Of a DNA stretch of 64,000 nucleotides, positions 10,084 to 18,819 are shown piece after piece. Numbering within the stretch: position 1 is the stretch's first letter; each line of letters begins with the position of its first letter. Where the stretch lies: NCBI GenBank assembly GCA_030427925.1, contig JAUICJ010000011.1, positions 24,261-88,260 of the forward strand, given 5' to 3'. Source of the stretch: Bacteroidia bacterium. Its GTDB lineage: Bacteria; Bacteroidota; Bacteroidia; Flavobacteriales_D; Sanyastnellaceae. Under the pieces are notes generated by a model. The model was not told where the DNA came from. It was given only the letters and a program-made list of their open reading frames with translations, and ran no database searches. Made by a program: the position numbers and the translations under genes.

Positions 10084-10859
10084 AGGCTGCGCTCCACGTT
10101 CACGGCCTCCAAACCCCGCTGGTTTGGGAATCCCCTGATGCGAACCTGGACGCGTTCGATGCCCAATTCGCACTTGCCCCGGCCGACGCCGACGTGTTCG
10201 TCCTCCCTGAAATGTGGTCAACGGGGTTCACCATGCAGCCGGAACGCCACGCGGAACTTGCGGAAGCGGGGCCGGCGTTCGCGGCCATGCAGCGTTGGGC
10301 GGCCGAGACGGGAGCTTTGGTTTGCGGCAGCCTGAGCGTCCGAGAGGGTGCGCACTTCCGCAACCGGCATTACGCGGTAGAACCCAGCGGTCGATTCCGG
10401 TTCTACGACAAACGGCACGCCTTCACCTTCGCAGGCGAGCACGCCCATTACACGCCCGGCACAGAACGCGTCGTCGTGGAGTGGCAGGGCTGGCGTTTGC
10501 TGCTGCTCACGTGCTACGACCTGCGGTTCCCGGTTTTCGCCCGCAACCGTCGGACTGCGCCGTACGATGGCGTGGTCGTGGTGGCCAATTGGCCTGCAGT
10601 GCGCTCCGATGCCTGGGCCACCCTGCTGCGGGCCCGCGCCATCGAAAACCAAGCGTACTGCATCGGAGTGAACCGGCTGGGCGCGGATGGAAACGGTGTG
10701 CATCACGATGGCCGCAGCGCGTGCATCGATCCCTACGGCCGCGGTCAGGAGGTGCTGGAAGGCGGCTGGTTCGGGAGCCGATGGGAAGCCGCAACGCTCG
10801 CGGATTTCCGGGCAAAATTCCCGGTGCTCCTCGACGCCGACGACTTCACTTGGTCATAA
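10080..10859 (+). CDS. Omega-amidase (nitrilase superfamily, YafV/NIT2 type)
   Basis: A 259-residue nitrilase-superfamily hydrolase. The ATG overlaps the aminotransferase stop (ATGA), giving translational coupling. The catalytic triad is visible: Glu44 in VLPEMWSTGF, Lys111 in YDKRHAF, and Cys145 in LLTCYDLRFP. The DKRHAFTFAGE segment and the NRLGADGNGVHHDG ending are typical of omega-amidases, which hydrolyse alpha-ketoglutaramate or alpha-ketosuccinamate to the keto acid and ammonia. Coupling to a transaminase supports this specificity. A broader carbon-nitrogen hydrolase role cannot be excluded. Confidence 0.87.
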   Translation: MKAALHVHGLQTPLVWESPDANLDAFDAQFALAPADADVFVLPEMWSTGFTMQPERHAELAEAGPAFAAMQRWAAETGALVCGSLSVREGAHFRNRHYAVEPSGRFRFYDKRHAFTFAGEHAHYTPGTERVVVEWQGWRLLLLTCYDLRFPVFARNRRTAPYDGVVVVANWPAVRSDAWATLLRARAIENQAYCIGVNRLGADGNGVHHDGRSACIDPYGRGQEVLEGGWFGSRWEAATLADFRAKFPVLLDADDFTWS

Positions 10860-10886
10860 AAAAAGCGGTCCGAATTCGGACCGCTT
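10858..10886 (-). terminator. Terminator of the DUF6089 gene
   Basis: A perfect palindrome: AAGCGGTCCG (10863-10872), loop AATT, CGGACCGCTT (10877-10886). A seven-base A run (10858-10864) gives a T-tract on the minus strand, just after the stop of the DUF6089 gene. The A run overlaps the TAA of the convergent omega-amidase gene. Confidence 0.85.
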
Positions 10887-10895
10887 CCCGGGCGT

Positions 10896-11837
10896 TCAAC
10901 GGAAAAACCCGCGGCGTCGGAACTGCCCGACCCACGAACCGGGGCGGGAGCGCAACGAGGCATCCGGCCGCGATAGAGTGAATTGAATCGTACCAAACCC
11001 ATCCCGCGATTCGGGGTTTCCTCTCGGCACCCCCCCGACCTGGTACTGGTGGTTCTGAACGGTCCCACCCGCTGGACCCGCAATGGCTGTGCTGTACGCA
11101 TTCGCCTGTGAACTCAGGAGGGCCCCCAACTCGGACAATTGGCTCGGGTCTGCGTAATTCCCCGAGACGTCGTCCAAGTAATCCGTCGTCGTGTACCGCC
11201 AATTGATCTCGCAACCGACTTGCCATCCACCGGTCAAATTCCAATCGAAGCCAATGCCCATGGGCATCGAAAACGCGATGAGGCTGTACGGTTCCTCTTG
11301 GCCTTCCGTCGTCAATTCGCGGAGGGAATACCAAATCGGGTTGCTGATGTCATTCGAATCCGAACGCACCCGCGATTTCGGGTTGTACGTGAATGCCCCG
11401 ATGCCCAAGAACACGAAGCCGCGCGAACCCGCACTGCGGTTCCAATGGCGCGGACGGTCCCAAAACTTGAACTGACCCCGAGCCGAAGCCTCCCACACCG
11501 AACTCTTAAAATGCAAGTTGCGCGCAACACGCGTCGGGCTGTCGGCAAACCGGTCATCGCCGTACAACTGTACGAAGCTCAAGCCCGTATGCACTTGCCA
11601 GCGGCCTTCCGTCGGAAATTCCACAAACCCTGAAATGGCGAGCCGTGAAGCCCGCATGCTGGTGGTTTTCCACGGAGCGATGGAAGCGGAGCCCCCTAAA
11701 TCGCCCACGTAGTGAGAGGTGCCGATTCCCAATCCATAGCTCCTGCCTTGCGCATGAAGCTGCTCGGGGAGCACCATCACGAGAACGGCAAAAAACCCCA
11801 ACGTCACTCCAACCCGGATGCACTTACGATGTCCCAT
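10896..11837 (-). CDS. DUF6089-type outer-membrane beta-barrel protein
   Basis: A 313-residue secreted protein. A basic N-terminus plus a hydrophobic stretch (VGVTLGFFAVLVMVLP) and cleavage after LHAQ make a signal peptide. The mature start GIGTSHYVGDLGGS matches the opening of DUF6089 proteins, and the rest alternates aromatic and polar residues as in an outer-membrane barrel (GFVFLGIGAFTYNPKS, GIGFDWNLTGGW). The exact function of the family is unknown; it is typical of Bacteroidota outer membranes. The C-terminus is Arg-rich (FRRRGFFR), unusual for a barrel end. It has its own promoter box and a strong terminator. Confidence 0.75.
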   Translation of the reverse strand: MGHRKCIRVGVTLGFFAVLVMVLPEQLHAQGRSYGLGIGTSHYVGDLGGSASIAPWKTTSMRASRLAISGFVEFPTEGRWQVHTGLSFVQLYGDDRFADSPTRVARNLHFKSSVWEASARGQFKFWDRPRHWNRSAGSRGFVFLGIGAFTYNPKSRVRSDSNDISNPIWYSLRELTTEGQEEPYSLIAFSMPMGIGFDWNLTGGWQVGCEINWRYTTTDYLDDVSGNYADPSQLSELGALLSSQANAYSTAIAGPAGGTVQNHQYQVGGVPRGNPESRDGFGTIQFTLSRPDASLRSRPGSWVGQFRRRGFFR

Positions 11838-11863
11838 GGCATTGATTACGAAGAACTCAACGC

Positions 11864-11871
11864 CAAAGTTA
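11864..11871 (-). promoter_or_regulatory. -7 promoter box of the DUF6089 gene
   Basis: The minus strand reads TAACTTTG, a perfect TAnnTTTG match, 26 nt before the start codon at 11837. Confidence 0.6.
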
Positions 11872-11922
11872 CATCAACTTCTTCTTGCTTCTTGTATGCG
11901 AATCAATGAGTTACACACAACA

Positions 11923-13101
11923 TCAAGTGAATGCGTTGAGTCCCGTGACGTCCAATCCGGTGATGAGGAGGTGGATGTCGTGGGTGCCTTCATACGTCAC
12001 CACCGACTCGAGGTTCATCATGTGCCGCATGATGGGGTACTCGCCCGTGATGCCCATTCCGCCTAGCATTTGGCGGGCTTCGCGGGCGACATTCAGAGCG
12101 GTTTCGACGTTGTTGCGCTTCGCCATGGAGATCTGCGCTGAGGTGGCGCGGCCTTCATTGCGCAAAGTGCCCAACCGGTAGGTCAACAGCTGCGCCTTCG
12201 TGATCTCCGTGATCATCTCCGCGAGTTTCTTTTGCTGCAACTGGAATCCACCGATGGGGCGGTCGAACTGCTGGCGCTCTTTGGAGTATTGCAAAGCGAC
12301 GTCGTAACAGTCGAGGGCGGCTCCGATGGCGCCCCAAGCAATGCCGTATCGCGCCGAGTCGAGGCAGCTGAGTGGCGCACCCAAGCCATCGCGTCCCGGG
12401 AGGATGTTCTCCTTCGGCACGCGCACGTTGTCGAAAATGAGTTCGCCGGTGTCGGAAGCGCGGAGGCTCCACTTGCCCTTCATGGTCGGGGTGGAAAAGC
12501 CTTCCATGCCGCGCTCGACGAGGATGCCCTTGATGCGGCCCGCCTCGTTCTTCGCCCACACCACCGCCACTTGGGCGAATGGAGCGTTCGAAATCCACAT
12601 CTTCGCCCCGTTGAGGATGACGTGGTCGCCGTCCTCCTTGAAGTTCGTGGTCATGCCACCGGGGTTCGAACCGTGGTCCGGTTCGGTGAGTCCGAAGCAA
12701 CCCATCCACTCACCGGAAGCGAGCTTCGGGAGGTACTTCTTGCGCTGTTCTTCCGATCCGTACTTCCAAATGGGGTACATCACGAGCGAGCTCTGAACCG
12801 AGGCTGTGGAACGCAGGCCGCTGTCGCAACGCTCGAGTTCCTGCATGATGAGGCCGTAGCTGATTTGGTCCAAACCCGCTCCGCCATATTCCTCCGGAAT
12901 GTACGGGCCAAACGCCCCAATCTCTCCCAAACCGGGCAACAAGTGCTTCGGGAACGCGCAATTTTCCGCAGCGTCCTCGATGATGGGACTGACCTCCTTC
13001 TTCACCCATGCGCGCGCGGTGTCGCGGATGAGCTTGTGCTCCTCGGTCAGCCATTCGTCCAATTGGTAGTAGTCGTGTCCAGCGTAGTTGTCCGTGCGCA
13101 T
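11923..13101 (-). CDS. gcdH: Glutaryl-CoA dehydrogenase (acyl-CoA dehydrogenase family)
   Basis: A 392-residue flavoprotein that oxidises and decarboxylates glutaryl-CoA to crotonyl-CoA in lysine and tryptophan breakdown. The start at 13101 (MRTDNYAGHDY) is preferred to an upstream ATG at 13128. Features typical of the glutaryl-CoA subfamily are GLRSTASVQSSLVMYPIWK, the FAD/substrate motif GLTEPDHGSNPGGM, and the RQQFDRPIGGFQLQQ helix. The catalytic Glu is about residue 371 in VTYEGTHDIH. A perfect -7 box lies 24 nt upstream. It is not clustered with other pathway genes, although kynU and nbaC are elsewhere in the window. Confidence 0.9.
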   Translation of the reverse strand: MRTDNYAGHDYYQLDEWLTEEHKLIRDTARAWVKKEVSPIIEDAAENCAFPKHLLPGLGEIGAFGPYIPEEYGGAGLDQISYGLIMQELERCDSGLRSTASVQSSLVMYPIWKYGSEEQRKKYLPKLASGEWMGCFGLTEPDHGSNPGGMTTNFKEDGDHVILNGAKMWISNAPFAQVAVVWAKNEAGRIKGILVERGMEGFSTPTMKGKWSLRASDTGELIFDNVRVPKENILPGRDGLGAPLSCLDSARYGIAWGAIGAALDCYDVALQYSKERQQFDRPIGGFQLQQKKLAEMITEITKAQLLTYRLGTLRNEGRATSAQISMAKRNNVETALNVAREARQMLGGMGITGEYPIMRHMMNLESVVTYEGTHDIHLLITGLDVTGLNAFT

Positions 13102-13125
13102 CGCTTCGGGAATTAAGTTCGGGGA

Positions 13126-13133
13126 CAAAGATA
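13126..13133 (-). promoter_or_regulatory. -7 promoter box of gcdH
   Basis: The minus strand reads TATCTTTG, 24 nt before the gcdH start at 13101. It is placed between gcdH and the end of rnhA, so gcdH is likely transcribed separately from the rnhA operon. Confidence 0.6.
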
Positions 13134-13155
13134 CGGGAGGTTCACCCCTCCGCGG

Positions 13156-13626
13156 TCATCCTTGCGACGCCACGCTTCGCTCGTACCCCTCATCCGTTTC
13201 GAGCACGCCTTCCTTGTAGGCCATGACCGCGAGTTGATCCGCCCGCTCGTTGTAGCGATCGCCCGAATGGCCCTTCACCCAATGGAACCGCACGTGATGG
13301 GGCTGGGCGGCGGTGAGGTATCGGCGCCACAGGTCCGGGTTCTTTCGATCCTTGAAGCCTTTGCGAACCCAATTCTGAAGCCAGCCTTTCGTGATCGCGT
13401 CCACCACATACTTCGAATCCGAATGGATGTCGATGTGCGTGCCCGGGTGGCGAAGGGACTCGAGCGCCACGATGACGGCGAGCAGCTCCATGCGGTTGTT
13501 CGTCGTCAGTCGGTAAGCCCTGCTGATTTCCTTCAGGTGGTGGCCGCTCATGAGCACCACCCCGAACCCACCCGGCCCGGGGTTGCCGCTGGCTCCTCCA
13601 TCGGTGTAGGCGATGACTTGCGGCAT
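13156..13626 (-). CDS. rnhA: Ribonuclease HI
   Basis: A 156-residue RNase HI, which cuts the RNA strand of RNA-DNA hybrids. The four catalytic acids are all present: Asp9 (AYTDGGASGNPGPGG), Glu47 (NNRMELLAV), Asp70 (HSDSKYVVD) and Asp130 (YNERADQLA). The basic handle region (WLQNWVRKGFKDRKNPDLW) is present, as in the E. coli enzyme. Its ATG shares one base with the stop of marC, so it is the last gene of the DUF2723-purN-marC-rnhA operon. Confidence 0.95.
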   Translation of the reverse strand: MPQVIAYTDGGASGNPGPGGFGVVLMSGHHLKEISRAYRLTTNNRMELLAVIVALESLRHPGTHIDIHSDSKYVVDAITKGWLQNWVRKGFKDRKNPDLWRRYLTAAQPHHVRFHWVKGHSGDRYNERADQLAVMAYKEGVLETDEGYERSVASQG

Positions 13627-14204
13627 CAGAGCAGGTGCGTCACGTTGGACGTAAACAGCTTCACCGCAATGGACAGGAGGATGATGCCGAAGACCTTTTG
13701 GAGCACCACGATGCCGCCATCACCGAGCAGTCGCCCGATGCGGTCCGTGAGCCGCAGCACCACGAACACCAAGAGGATGTTGACGAGGATCGCGAGGACG
13801 ATGTTGATTTGGTGAAACTCCGCGCGCAAGGACAAGATGGACGTCATGCTGCCCGCTCCTGCGATGAGGGGGAACGCCACGGGAACAATGGTGGCCGCCT
13901 TCATGCTTTGGGCATCCTGCTTGAACAATTCCACGCCCAAAATCATCTCCAGCGACATGAAGAATATGATGAACGAACCCGCTACAGCAAAGCTGTTCAC
14001 GTCAATGCCGAGGAAATTGATGAGGCCTTCCCCGACGAACAAAAACAGGAGCATGAGCCCGAGCGCCACCAGCGAGGCCCTACCGGAATGGATGTCCCCC
14101 ACCTTGCGCTTGAGGTCAAGGATGATGGGAATGCTCCCGATGATGTCGATCACCGCGAAGATGACCATGGTGCTTTTCAAAAACTCTTCCCAATCGAACA
14201 ACAT
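13626..14204 (-). CDS. MarC-family integral membrane protein
   Basis: A 192-residue membrane protein with six predicted hydrophobic helices. It opens with FAVIDIIGSIPIILDL and contains the conserved GSFIIFFMSLEMILG and VPVAFPLIAGAGSMTSI segments of the MarC family. The family sits in the inner membrane; its substrate is unknown, and the old link to multiple antibiotic resistance has not held up. It starts 6 nt after the purN stop and overlaps rnhA by one base. Confidence 0.9.
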   Translation of the reverse strand: MLFDWEEFLKSTMVIFAVIDIIGSIPIILDLKRKVGDIHSGRASLVALGLMLLFLFVGEGLINFLGIDVNSFAVAGSFIIFFMSLEMILGVELFKQDAQSMKAATIVPVAFPLIAGAGSMTSILSLRAEFHQINIVLAILVNILLVFVVLRLTDRIGRLLGDGGIVVLQKVFGIILLSIAVKLFTSNVTHLL

Positions 14205-14210
14205 GCTGCC

Positions 14211-14831
14211 TCAGGTTTTTTTCGCTCCGTTCAACCGACGTTCGGTCCAGCCCACGATCAGGCCTTCCAACACCGGCGGATAATACTGGTGTTCCAACTG
14301 CAACACCTTGGCGGCAATCGCCTCCGCATCGTCGTCAGCCGTCAACTCCACTTCCCCTTGAAACACCACCGCGCCTTCATCGTACGCCTCGGTGACCCAA
14401 TGGATGGTCATCCCGGAACGCTCCGATCCAGCCGCAGCCACTGCCCGGTGTACGTTCATGCCGTACATCCCCGGCCCTCCAAAATCCGGCAGCAACGCCG
14501 GGTGAATGTTGACCATCCGACCCTCAAAGGCCTGCACCACATCGGCTGGCACCATGAGGAGGTAACCCGCCAACGCCACCCAATCGATTTCCCGCTCCCG
14601 CAACTCCTCCAGCAGGCCCCCACCCGCCGCGTCTTTTCCAGAAAAAGCCGAGGCGGCCACTCCCAACCGTTGAGCACGCTCAAGCACGCCCGCCTGCTTG
14701 CGGTTCGACCCGACCCACGCCACCTCGACGTGCGGGTGGTCCGCAAAATGGCGCATGATCGCCTCCGCGTTCGAGCCAGAGCCCGATGCCAAGATGGCCA
14801 AGCGCGCGCGCTGCTTCGCTTCCCCTTGCAT
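14211..14831 (-). CDS. purN: Phosphoribosylglycinamide formyltransferase
   Basis: A 206-residue PurN, which transfers a formyl group from 10-formyl-tetrahydrofolate to GAR in purine synthesis. The phosphate-binding loop ASGSGSNAEAI is at the N-terminus. Catalytic residues are visible: Asn108 and His110 in NIHPALLPDFGG, and Asp151 in AYDEGAVVFQ. The GMYGMNVHRAV stretch replaces the more usual GxxxH pattern with normal spacing. The start overlaps the DUF2723 stop by one base, so the two are probably translationally coupled. Confidence 0.95.
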   Translation of the reverse strand: MQGEAKQRARLAILASGSGSNAEAIMRHFADHPHVEVAWVGSNRKQAGVLERAQRLGVAASAFSGKDAAGGGLLEELREREIDWVALAGYLLMVPADVVQAFEGRMVNIHPALLPDFGGPGMYGMNVHRAVAAAGSERSGMTIHWVTEAYDEGAVVFQGEVELTADDDAEAIAAKVLQLEHQYYPPVLEGLIVGWTERRLNGAKKT

Positions 14832-17800
14832 TAAAACTCGACCCGTCCCAAATCGATCAACTCGCGTTTCCGGCCTTCCACACGCTCCTGCATGCCCTTC
14901 ACCCGGTCACCCAACTGACCCGCCCACTCGGAATCGGGGTTGTAGAATTTCACCACATCCACCAAGCGATTGGCCACGGACAACGCCATCCGGCGGTCCT
15001 GGTACGTCGCTTCGAAGTCACCGCTCTCCAAGGAAACGAAGTAGTCGATGAGTTCCTCTTGCTGCTTCAGCAGTTCCTCGGTGATCCAAGCCGCTTGTTC
15101 CGATGCATGGGCGCGTTGTTCCTCCGTCAAACGGGCAGCCCCCCGTGCCCGCAACGTGTCGGCGGTCGCGAGTTCCACGTACTGTTCCTGAACGGGCAGC
15201 ATCACCCGCGTGAACGGCACGTTCTCCTTCGGGGTCTTCTCCAGAAGCAAGTCCAGGATTTCCAAGGCGCGCACGCCATCTCCATCCTCCAACAACGCTT
15301 CCGCGAGGTTCGACATTTGGATGCGGGTGTTCACCACCATGCGGCGGTTGTTCTCGTCCATGTAGATGCCGTTCTCCACATCGTCCATGTTGCCCCACTG
15401 CCATTGCGTGGTGACGTGCTCGTACATGATTTCGGTGCCCACGCCACCCGTGCGGTTGGGGTCCGCCGGCTCGGGGTACTTGATCGGCACCAACCGGTAG
15501 GCCAACCCTTCCAATCGGAAGTAATCCTGCAACCCGATGTAGCTATCGGGACCGGTCGTTACCGCAAAGTATATGGGGCGCTCCCAATCGTTCTCACGCA
15601 ACATTTCCAACACCGCGAAGGCGTTCTTCAGGATGTACGTTTTCGGGTTATCCCGGTCGTCCACGATGGTCCACTCCACGGCATCGACCAGTTGGGCTTT
15701 TTCCTCTGCCGTCAACCAATCCGCTCGGGACAGCGCAGCGGAGTCCACGGGCAAGGAGAAGCTGTTCGAGGGAAGGGATTGGTAGCTCTTTCCCCCACCG
15801 AAGTTCCGGCTCTTCGAATCGTCCAGCGCGTGCTCCATGGCCGCATCGAGGTCCAGGTAGGGATCATTCGGGTTCGCAGGCGAGTCGAGCAACACGATGT
15901 CGCGGGTGCCTTGGCGGTACTTTTCCTCCGACATCCGAATGGGCAGCGGCCGGCTTTCATAAGCCGCGCGCTTCATTTGGTCAATGTACCAATCCGTGTT
16001 GAGCAAGCTGAGGTTGCAAACGCGCACGTCCGTTCGGATGCCTTCCACTTCTTGGGCGTACCAAAGCGGGAACGTGTCGTTGTCACCGTTCGTGAACAAA
16101 ATGGCCTGTGGCGCCAGCGATTCGAGGTAGTTCTTTGCGAAGTCGACCCCCGTCCGGCGGCGTGCGCGGCTGTGGTCGTCCCACCCGTCAGCGCCCATCA
16201 CGTAGGGGATGAGCAGGCCGAGCACGACCATCACCGCGGCGCGTGCGGTTTCGCTGGTGGAGGTTTGGCGCATCAGCGCGCCCAACGCCAAGGCCAACGA
16301 AGCCACGCCCGCAATGAACAAGACGCTGTAGCTCAAGGCGTGCCCCTTGCCGCCCGCGGTTTCCACCACGAACAGCACCACGCCAGCCCCCACCGTCGCA
16401 CCCGCCATCTTCGCCCATTCCGACCAGGTCAGCGCACGTGCCGCTTCGAACAGCGCCAGCACCCCAAGCCCAACCCAAATGGCAAAGGCGTAGAACGAAC
16501 CCACGTACGCGTAGTCGCGCTCGCGCGGCTGGAACGGGGTTTGGTTCAAGTACACCACGATGGCCAGCCCCGTCAAGATGAAGAGCAATCCCACGACGAG
16601 CGATTGCTCCGGATCGCGCAACACGTGGAAGACCAACCCGATCAACCCCAAAATGAGCGGGAGGTAGAAGAACTTATTCAGGCCGCGGTTGTCCTTCATT
16701 TCCTGGGTCAACGCGTCCCGCGAGCCCAAGCGCTCCGCGTCAATGAAATCGATGCCGCTCAACCAGTTGCCATCGAGGATGTCCCCATGGCCTTGGATGT
16801 CGTTTTGGCGTCCTGCGAAGTTCCACATGAAGTAGCGGAGGTACATCCAGCCGATTTGGTAGTTCGTGAAGAAGCGCCAGTTTTCCGAGAATGACGGAAT
16901 GAGCTCGCGCTCAATGGCGCGCTGTCGGTTCATCAATTGCTGGGCCAACCGCTGATCCTCCGCACTCCCCGTGCGGTTCGCACGCGAAATGGCCTGCCGC
17001 ACCATGCCGCCCAAATCGGAAAGTTCCCGCTCCTTCGCCGTCACCCAATCCCGGCCCCAGCCCAACGAGCCTTGGATGTTCGACACCATCATGCTCGCCA
17101 ACTGACCGCGAATGCCGTCGTTGTCGAGGGGAGCCACGATGCTCATTTGACCCGATTGCGGATCGCGCACCAGGATTTCCCGCGGCTTGTTCACCTTGAA
17201 CTCGCTGCTGAAATTCGCCCCGTTCTGTTTGAACAACGCATTCAAAATCCGCGTCAATTCCTGGAGGCCATATTCCTGTTTCAGCACCTCGTTCTTCAGG
17301 TGATTCTCCAGCTCCGTCGCGGTCATGCCGCCGTCCACAAGGGGACTCGTGAGCAACACTTGCTCGCTGTACCCTTTGTAGTTCGACCACTCCTTGTATG
17401 CTTGCTTGTGCGAGGCTGTGGAGCTGTACATCCGCGGGAAGAAGAAGGTGAACTCGTCGTCGTAGTTGGGCACTGTGCCCCGCTTTTCGCCGCTGTCCAC
17501 GTATTCCTCCACCACGGAATAGCGCGTCCCTTCGAGCGATTCCACGTAGCGAACCGCCTCCGCCTCGTTGCGGTAGGAAGCGACGCGCTCGTCCGAAACG
17601 CCCTTCTTTTCATAAACGCTGAAGCTCTTGACCCACGCGGGTTTGCCATCCAAATAGGGCTGTTCATCGTCCGTGGGAGACCCCCAGTATTCCCCGCGCA
17701 GCAGCGGACGATCCCCGTATTGCTCCCGGCTCAAGTAAGACAGCAAGGCAAACAGGTTCTCCGGGTTGTTCTCGTCCATGGGCGGGTTCGCCGCCGAACG

Positions 17801-18718
17801 CACCACGATGGTCGCGAACGTGGAGTAGCCGATGAGCACCATGGCCAGCGCCATGACCGACGTGTTCATCACCGGCCAGTTGCGGCGGTGCGTCAACACC
17901 ACCAGCCCGGCAATCAACCCGATGAGCAACAGGATGTACACAATGACCCCGGTGTTGAAGCCCATCCCCAAATCGTTCACGAAGAACAACTCAAAGGAAC
18001 CGGCCAACTGAACCGCCCCTTTGATGAGCCCTTCTTGAATGAACCCGAGGATGACCAGGGAAATCAACCCCGTGATGGCCAGGCCCTTCCACGAGAACGT
18101 GAACTTGCGGAAGTAGTAAACGAAGGCGATGGCCGGGATGGCGAGCAAATTGAGCAAGTGGACCCCGATGGACAAGCCCATGAGGTAAGCAATGGCAATC
18201 ACCCAGCGGTTCGCGCCGGGTTCATCCGCGATGTTTTCCCACTTCAAGATGGCCCAAAACACGAGGGCCGTAAACAAGCTCGACAGCGCATACACCTCGC
18301 CTTCCACCGCACTGAACCAGAACGAATCGCTGAACGTGTAAGCCAGTGCGCCCACGGCGCCCGCCCCCAACACCGCGAGCGTCTCCCCCATCCCCGGCTC
18401 GCCGTCCCGGCGGATCACCTTGCGCCCGAGGTGCGTGATGGTCCAAAACAGGAACACGATCGTGAACGAACTGCTCAGCGCCGAAAGGACGTTCGCCGCC
18501 AACGCCGGGTTCGACGGGTTGAAGATCATGAGGAACCGCGACAACAGCATGAAGAACGGCGCCCCAGGAGGGTGCCCCACTTCGAGCTTGTACGCGGAGG
18601 CGATGAATTCGCCGCAGTCCCAGAAACTGGCGGTGGGTTCGACGGTGAGGACGTAGACGATCGTGGCCAAAGCCCAGACCGCCCAGCCCGTAATGGTATT
18701 CAGTTTAGAGTACTGCAT
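14831..18718 (-). CDS. DUF2723 membrane protein (putative GT-C glycosyltransferase) with a C-terminal soluble domain
   Basis: A 1295-residue protein starting a four-gene operon. The N-terminal part has about a dozen hydrophobic helices and the DUF2723 hallmark FWDCGEFIASAYKLEVGHPP just after the first helix, which resembles the catalytic loop of GT-C (O-mannosyltransferase-like) enzymes. A second helix cluster lies at roughly residues 690-860. Soluble stretches lie between (380-690) and after, the last with helical repeats (ALEILDLLLEKTPKENVPF). Members of this family have been linked to protein O-glycosylation in Bacteroidota; donor and target here are unknown. The leader is about 43 nt after a TAACTTCG box. 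Confidence 0.85.
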   Translation of the reverse strand: MQYSKLNTITGWAVWALATIVYVLTVEPTASFWDCGEFIASAYKLEVGHPPGAPFFMLLSRFLMIFNPSNPALAANVLSALSSSFTIVFLFWTITHLGRKVIRRDGEPGMGETLAVLGAGAVGALAYTFSDSFWFSAVEGEVYALSSLFTALVFWAILKWENIADEPGANRWVIAIAYLMGLSIGVHLLNLLAIPAIAFVYYFRKFTFSWKGLAITGLISLVILGFIQEGLIKGAVQLAGSFELFFVNDLGMGFNTGVIVYILLLIGLIAGLVVLTHRRNWPVMNTSVMALAMVLIGYSTFATIVVRSAANPPMDENNPENLFALLSYLSREQYGDRPLLRGEYWGSPTDDEQPYLDGKPAWVKSFSVYEKKGVSDERVASYRNEAEAVRYVESLEGTRYSVVEEYVDSGEKRGTVPNYDDEFTFFFPRMYSSTASHKQAYKEWSNYKGYSEQVLLTSPLVDGGMTATELENHLKNEVLKQEYGLQELTRILNALFKQNGANFSSEFKVNKPREILVRDPQSGQMSIVAPLDNDGIRGQLASMMVSNIQGSLGWGRDWVTAKERELSDLGGMVRQAISRANRTGSAEDQRLAQQLMNRQRAIERELIPSFSENWRFFTNYQIGWMYLRYFMWNFAGRQNDIQGHGDILDGNWLSGIDFIDAERLGSRDALTQEMKDNRGLNKFFYLPLILGLIGLVFHVLRDPEQSLVVGLLFILTGLAIVVYLNQTPFQPRERDYAYVGSFYAFAIWVGLGVLALFEAARALTWSEWAKMAGATVGAGVVLFVVETAGGKGHALSYSVLFIAGVASLALALGALMRQTSTSETARAAVMVVLGLLIPYVMGADGWDDHSRARRRTGVDFAKNYLESLAPQAILFTNGDNDTFPLWYAQEVEGIRTDVRVCNLSLLNTDWYIDQMKRAAYESRPLPIRMSEEKYRQGTRDIVLLDSPANPNDPYLDLDAAMEHALDDSKSRNFGGGKSYQSLPSNSFSLPVDSAALSRADWLTAEEKAQLVDAVEWTIVDDRDNPKTYILKNAFAVLEMLRENDWERPIYFAVTTGPDSYIGLQDYFRLEGLAYRLVPIKYPEPADPNRTGGVGTEIMYEHVTTQWQWGNMDDVENGIYMDENNRRMVVNTRIQMSNLAEALLEDGDGVRALEILDLLLEKTPKENVPFTRVMLPVQEQYVELATADTLRARGAARLTEEQRAHASEQAAWITEELLKQQEELIDYFVSLESGDFEATYQDRRMALSVANRLVDVVKFYNPDSEWAGQLGDRVKGMQERVEGRKRELIDLGRVEF

Positions 18719-18761
18719 GCGTTCGCTTCCAATGGTTGTGCGCCGCTCGGGCGCGTGGTCG

Positions 18762-18769
18762 CGAAGTTA
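18762..18769 (-). promoter_or_regulatory. -7 promoter box of the DUF2723-purN-marC-rnhA operon
   Basis: The minus strand reads TAACTTCG, 43 nt before the DUF2723 start, preceded by a GCTTTG stretch. It fits the TAnnTTCG variant seen before other genes here. Confidence 0.45.
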
Positions 18770-18819
18770 GCAAAGCGCAAGGGAAGGCAGGCACCTGTTT
18801 TGCAGGCGTTGCCCGTGAA

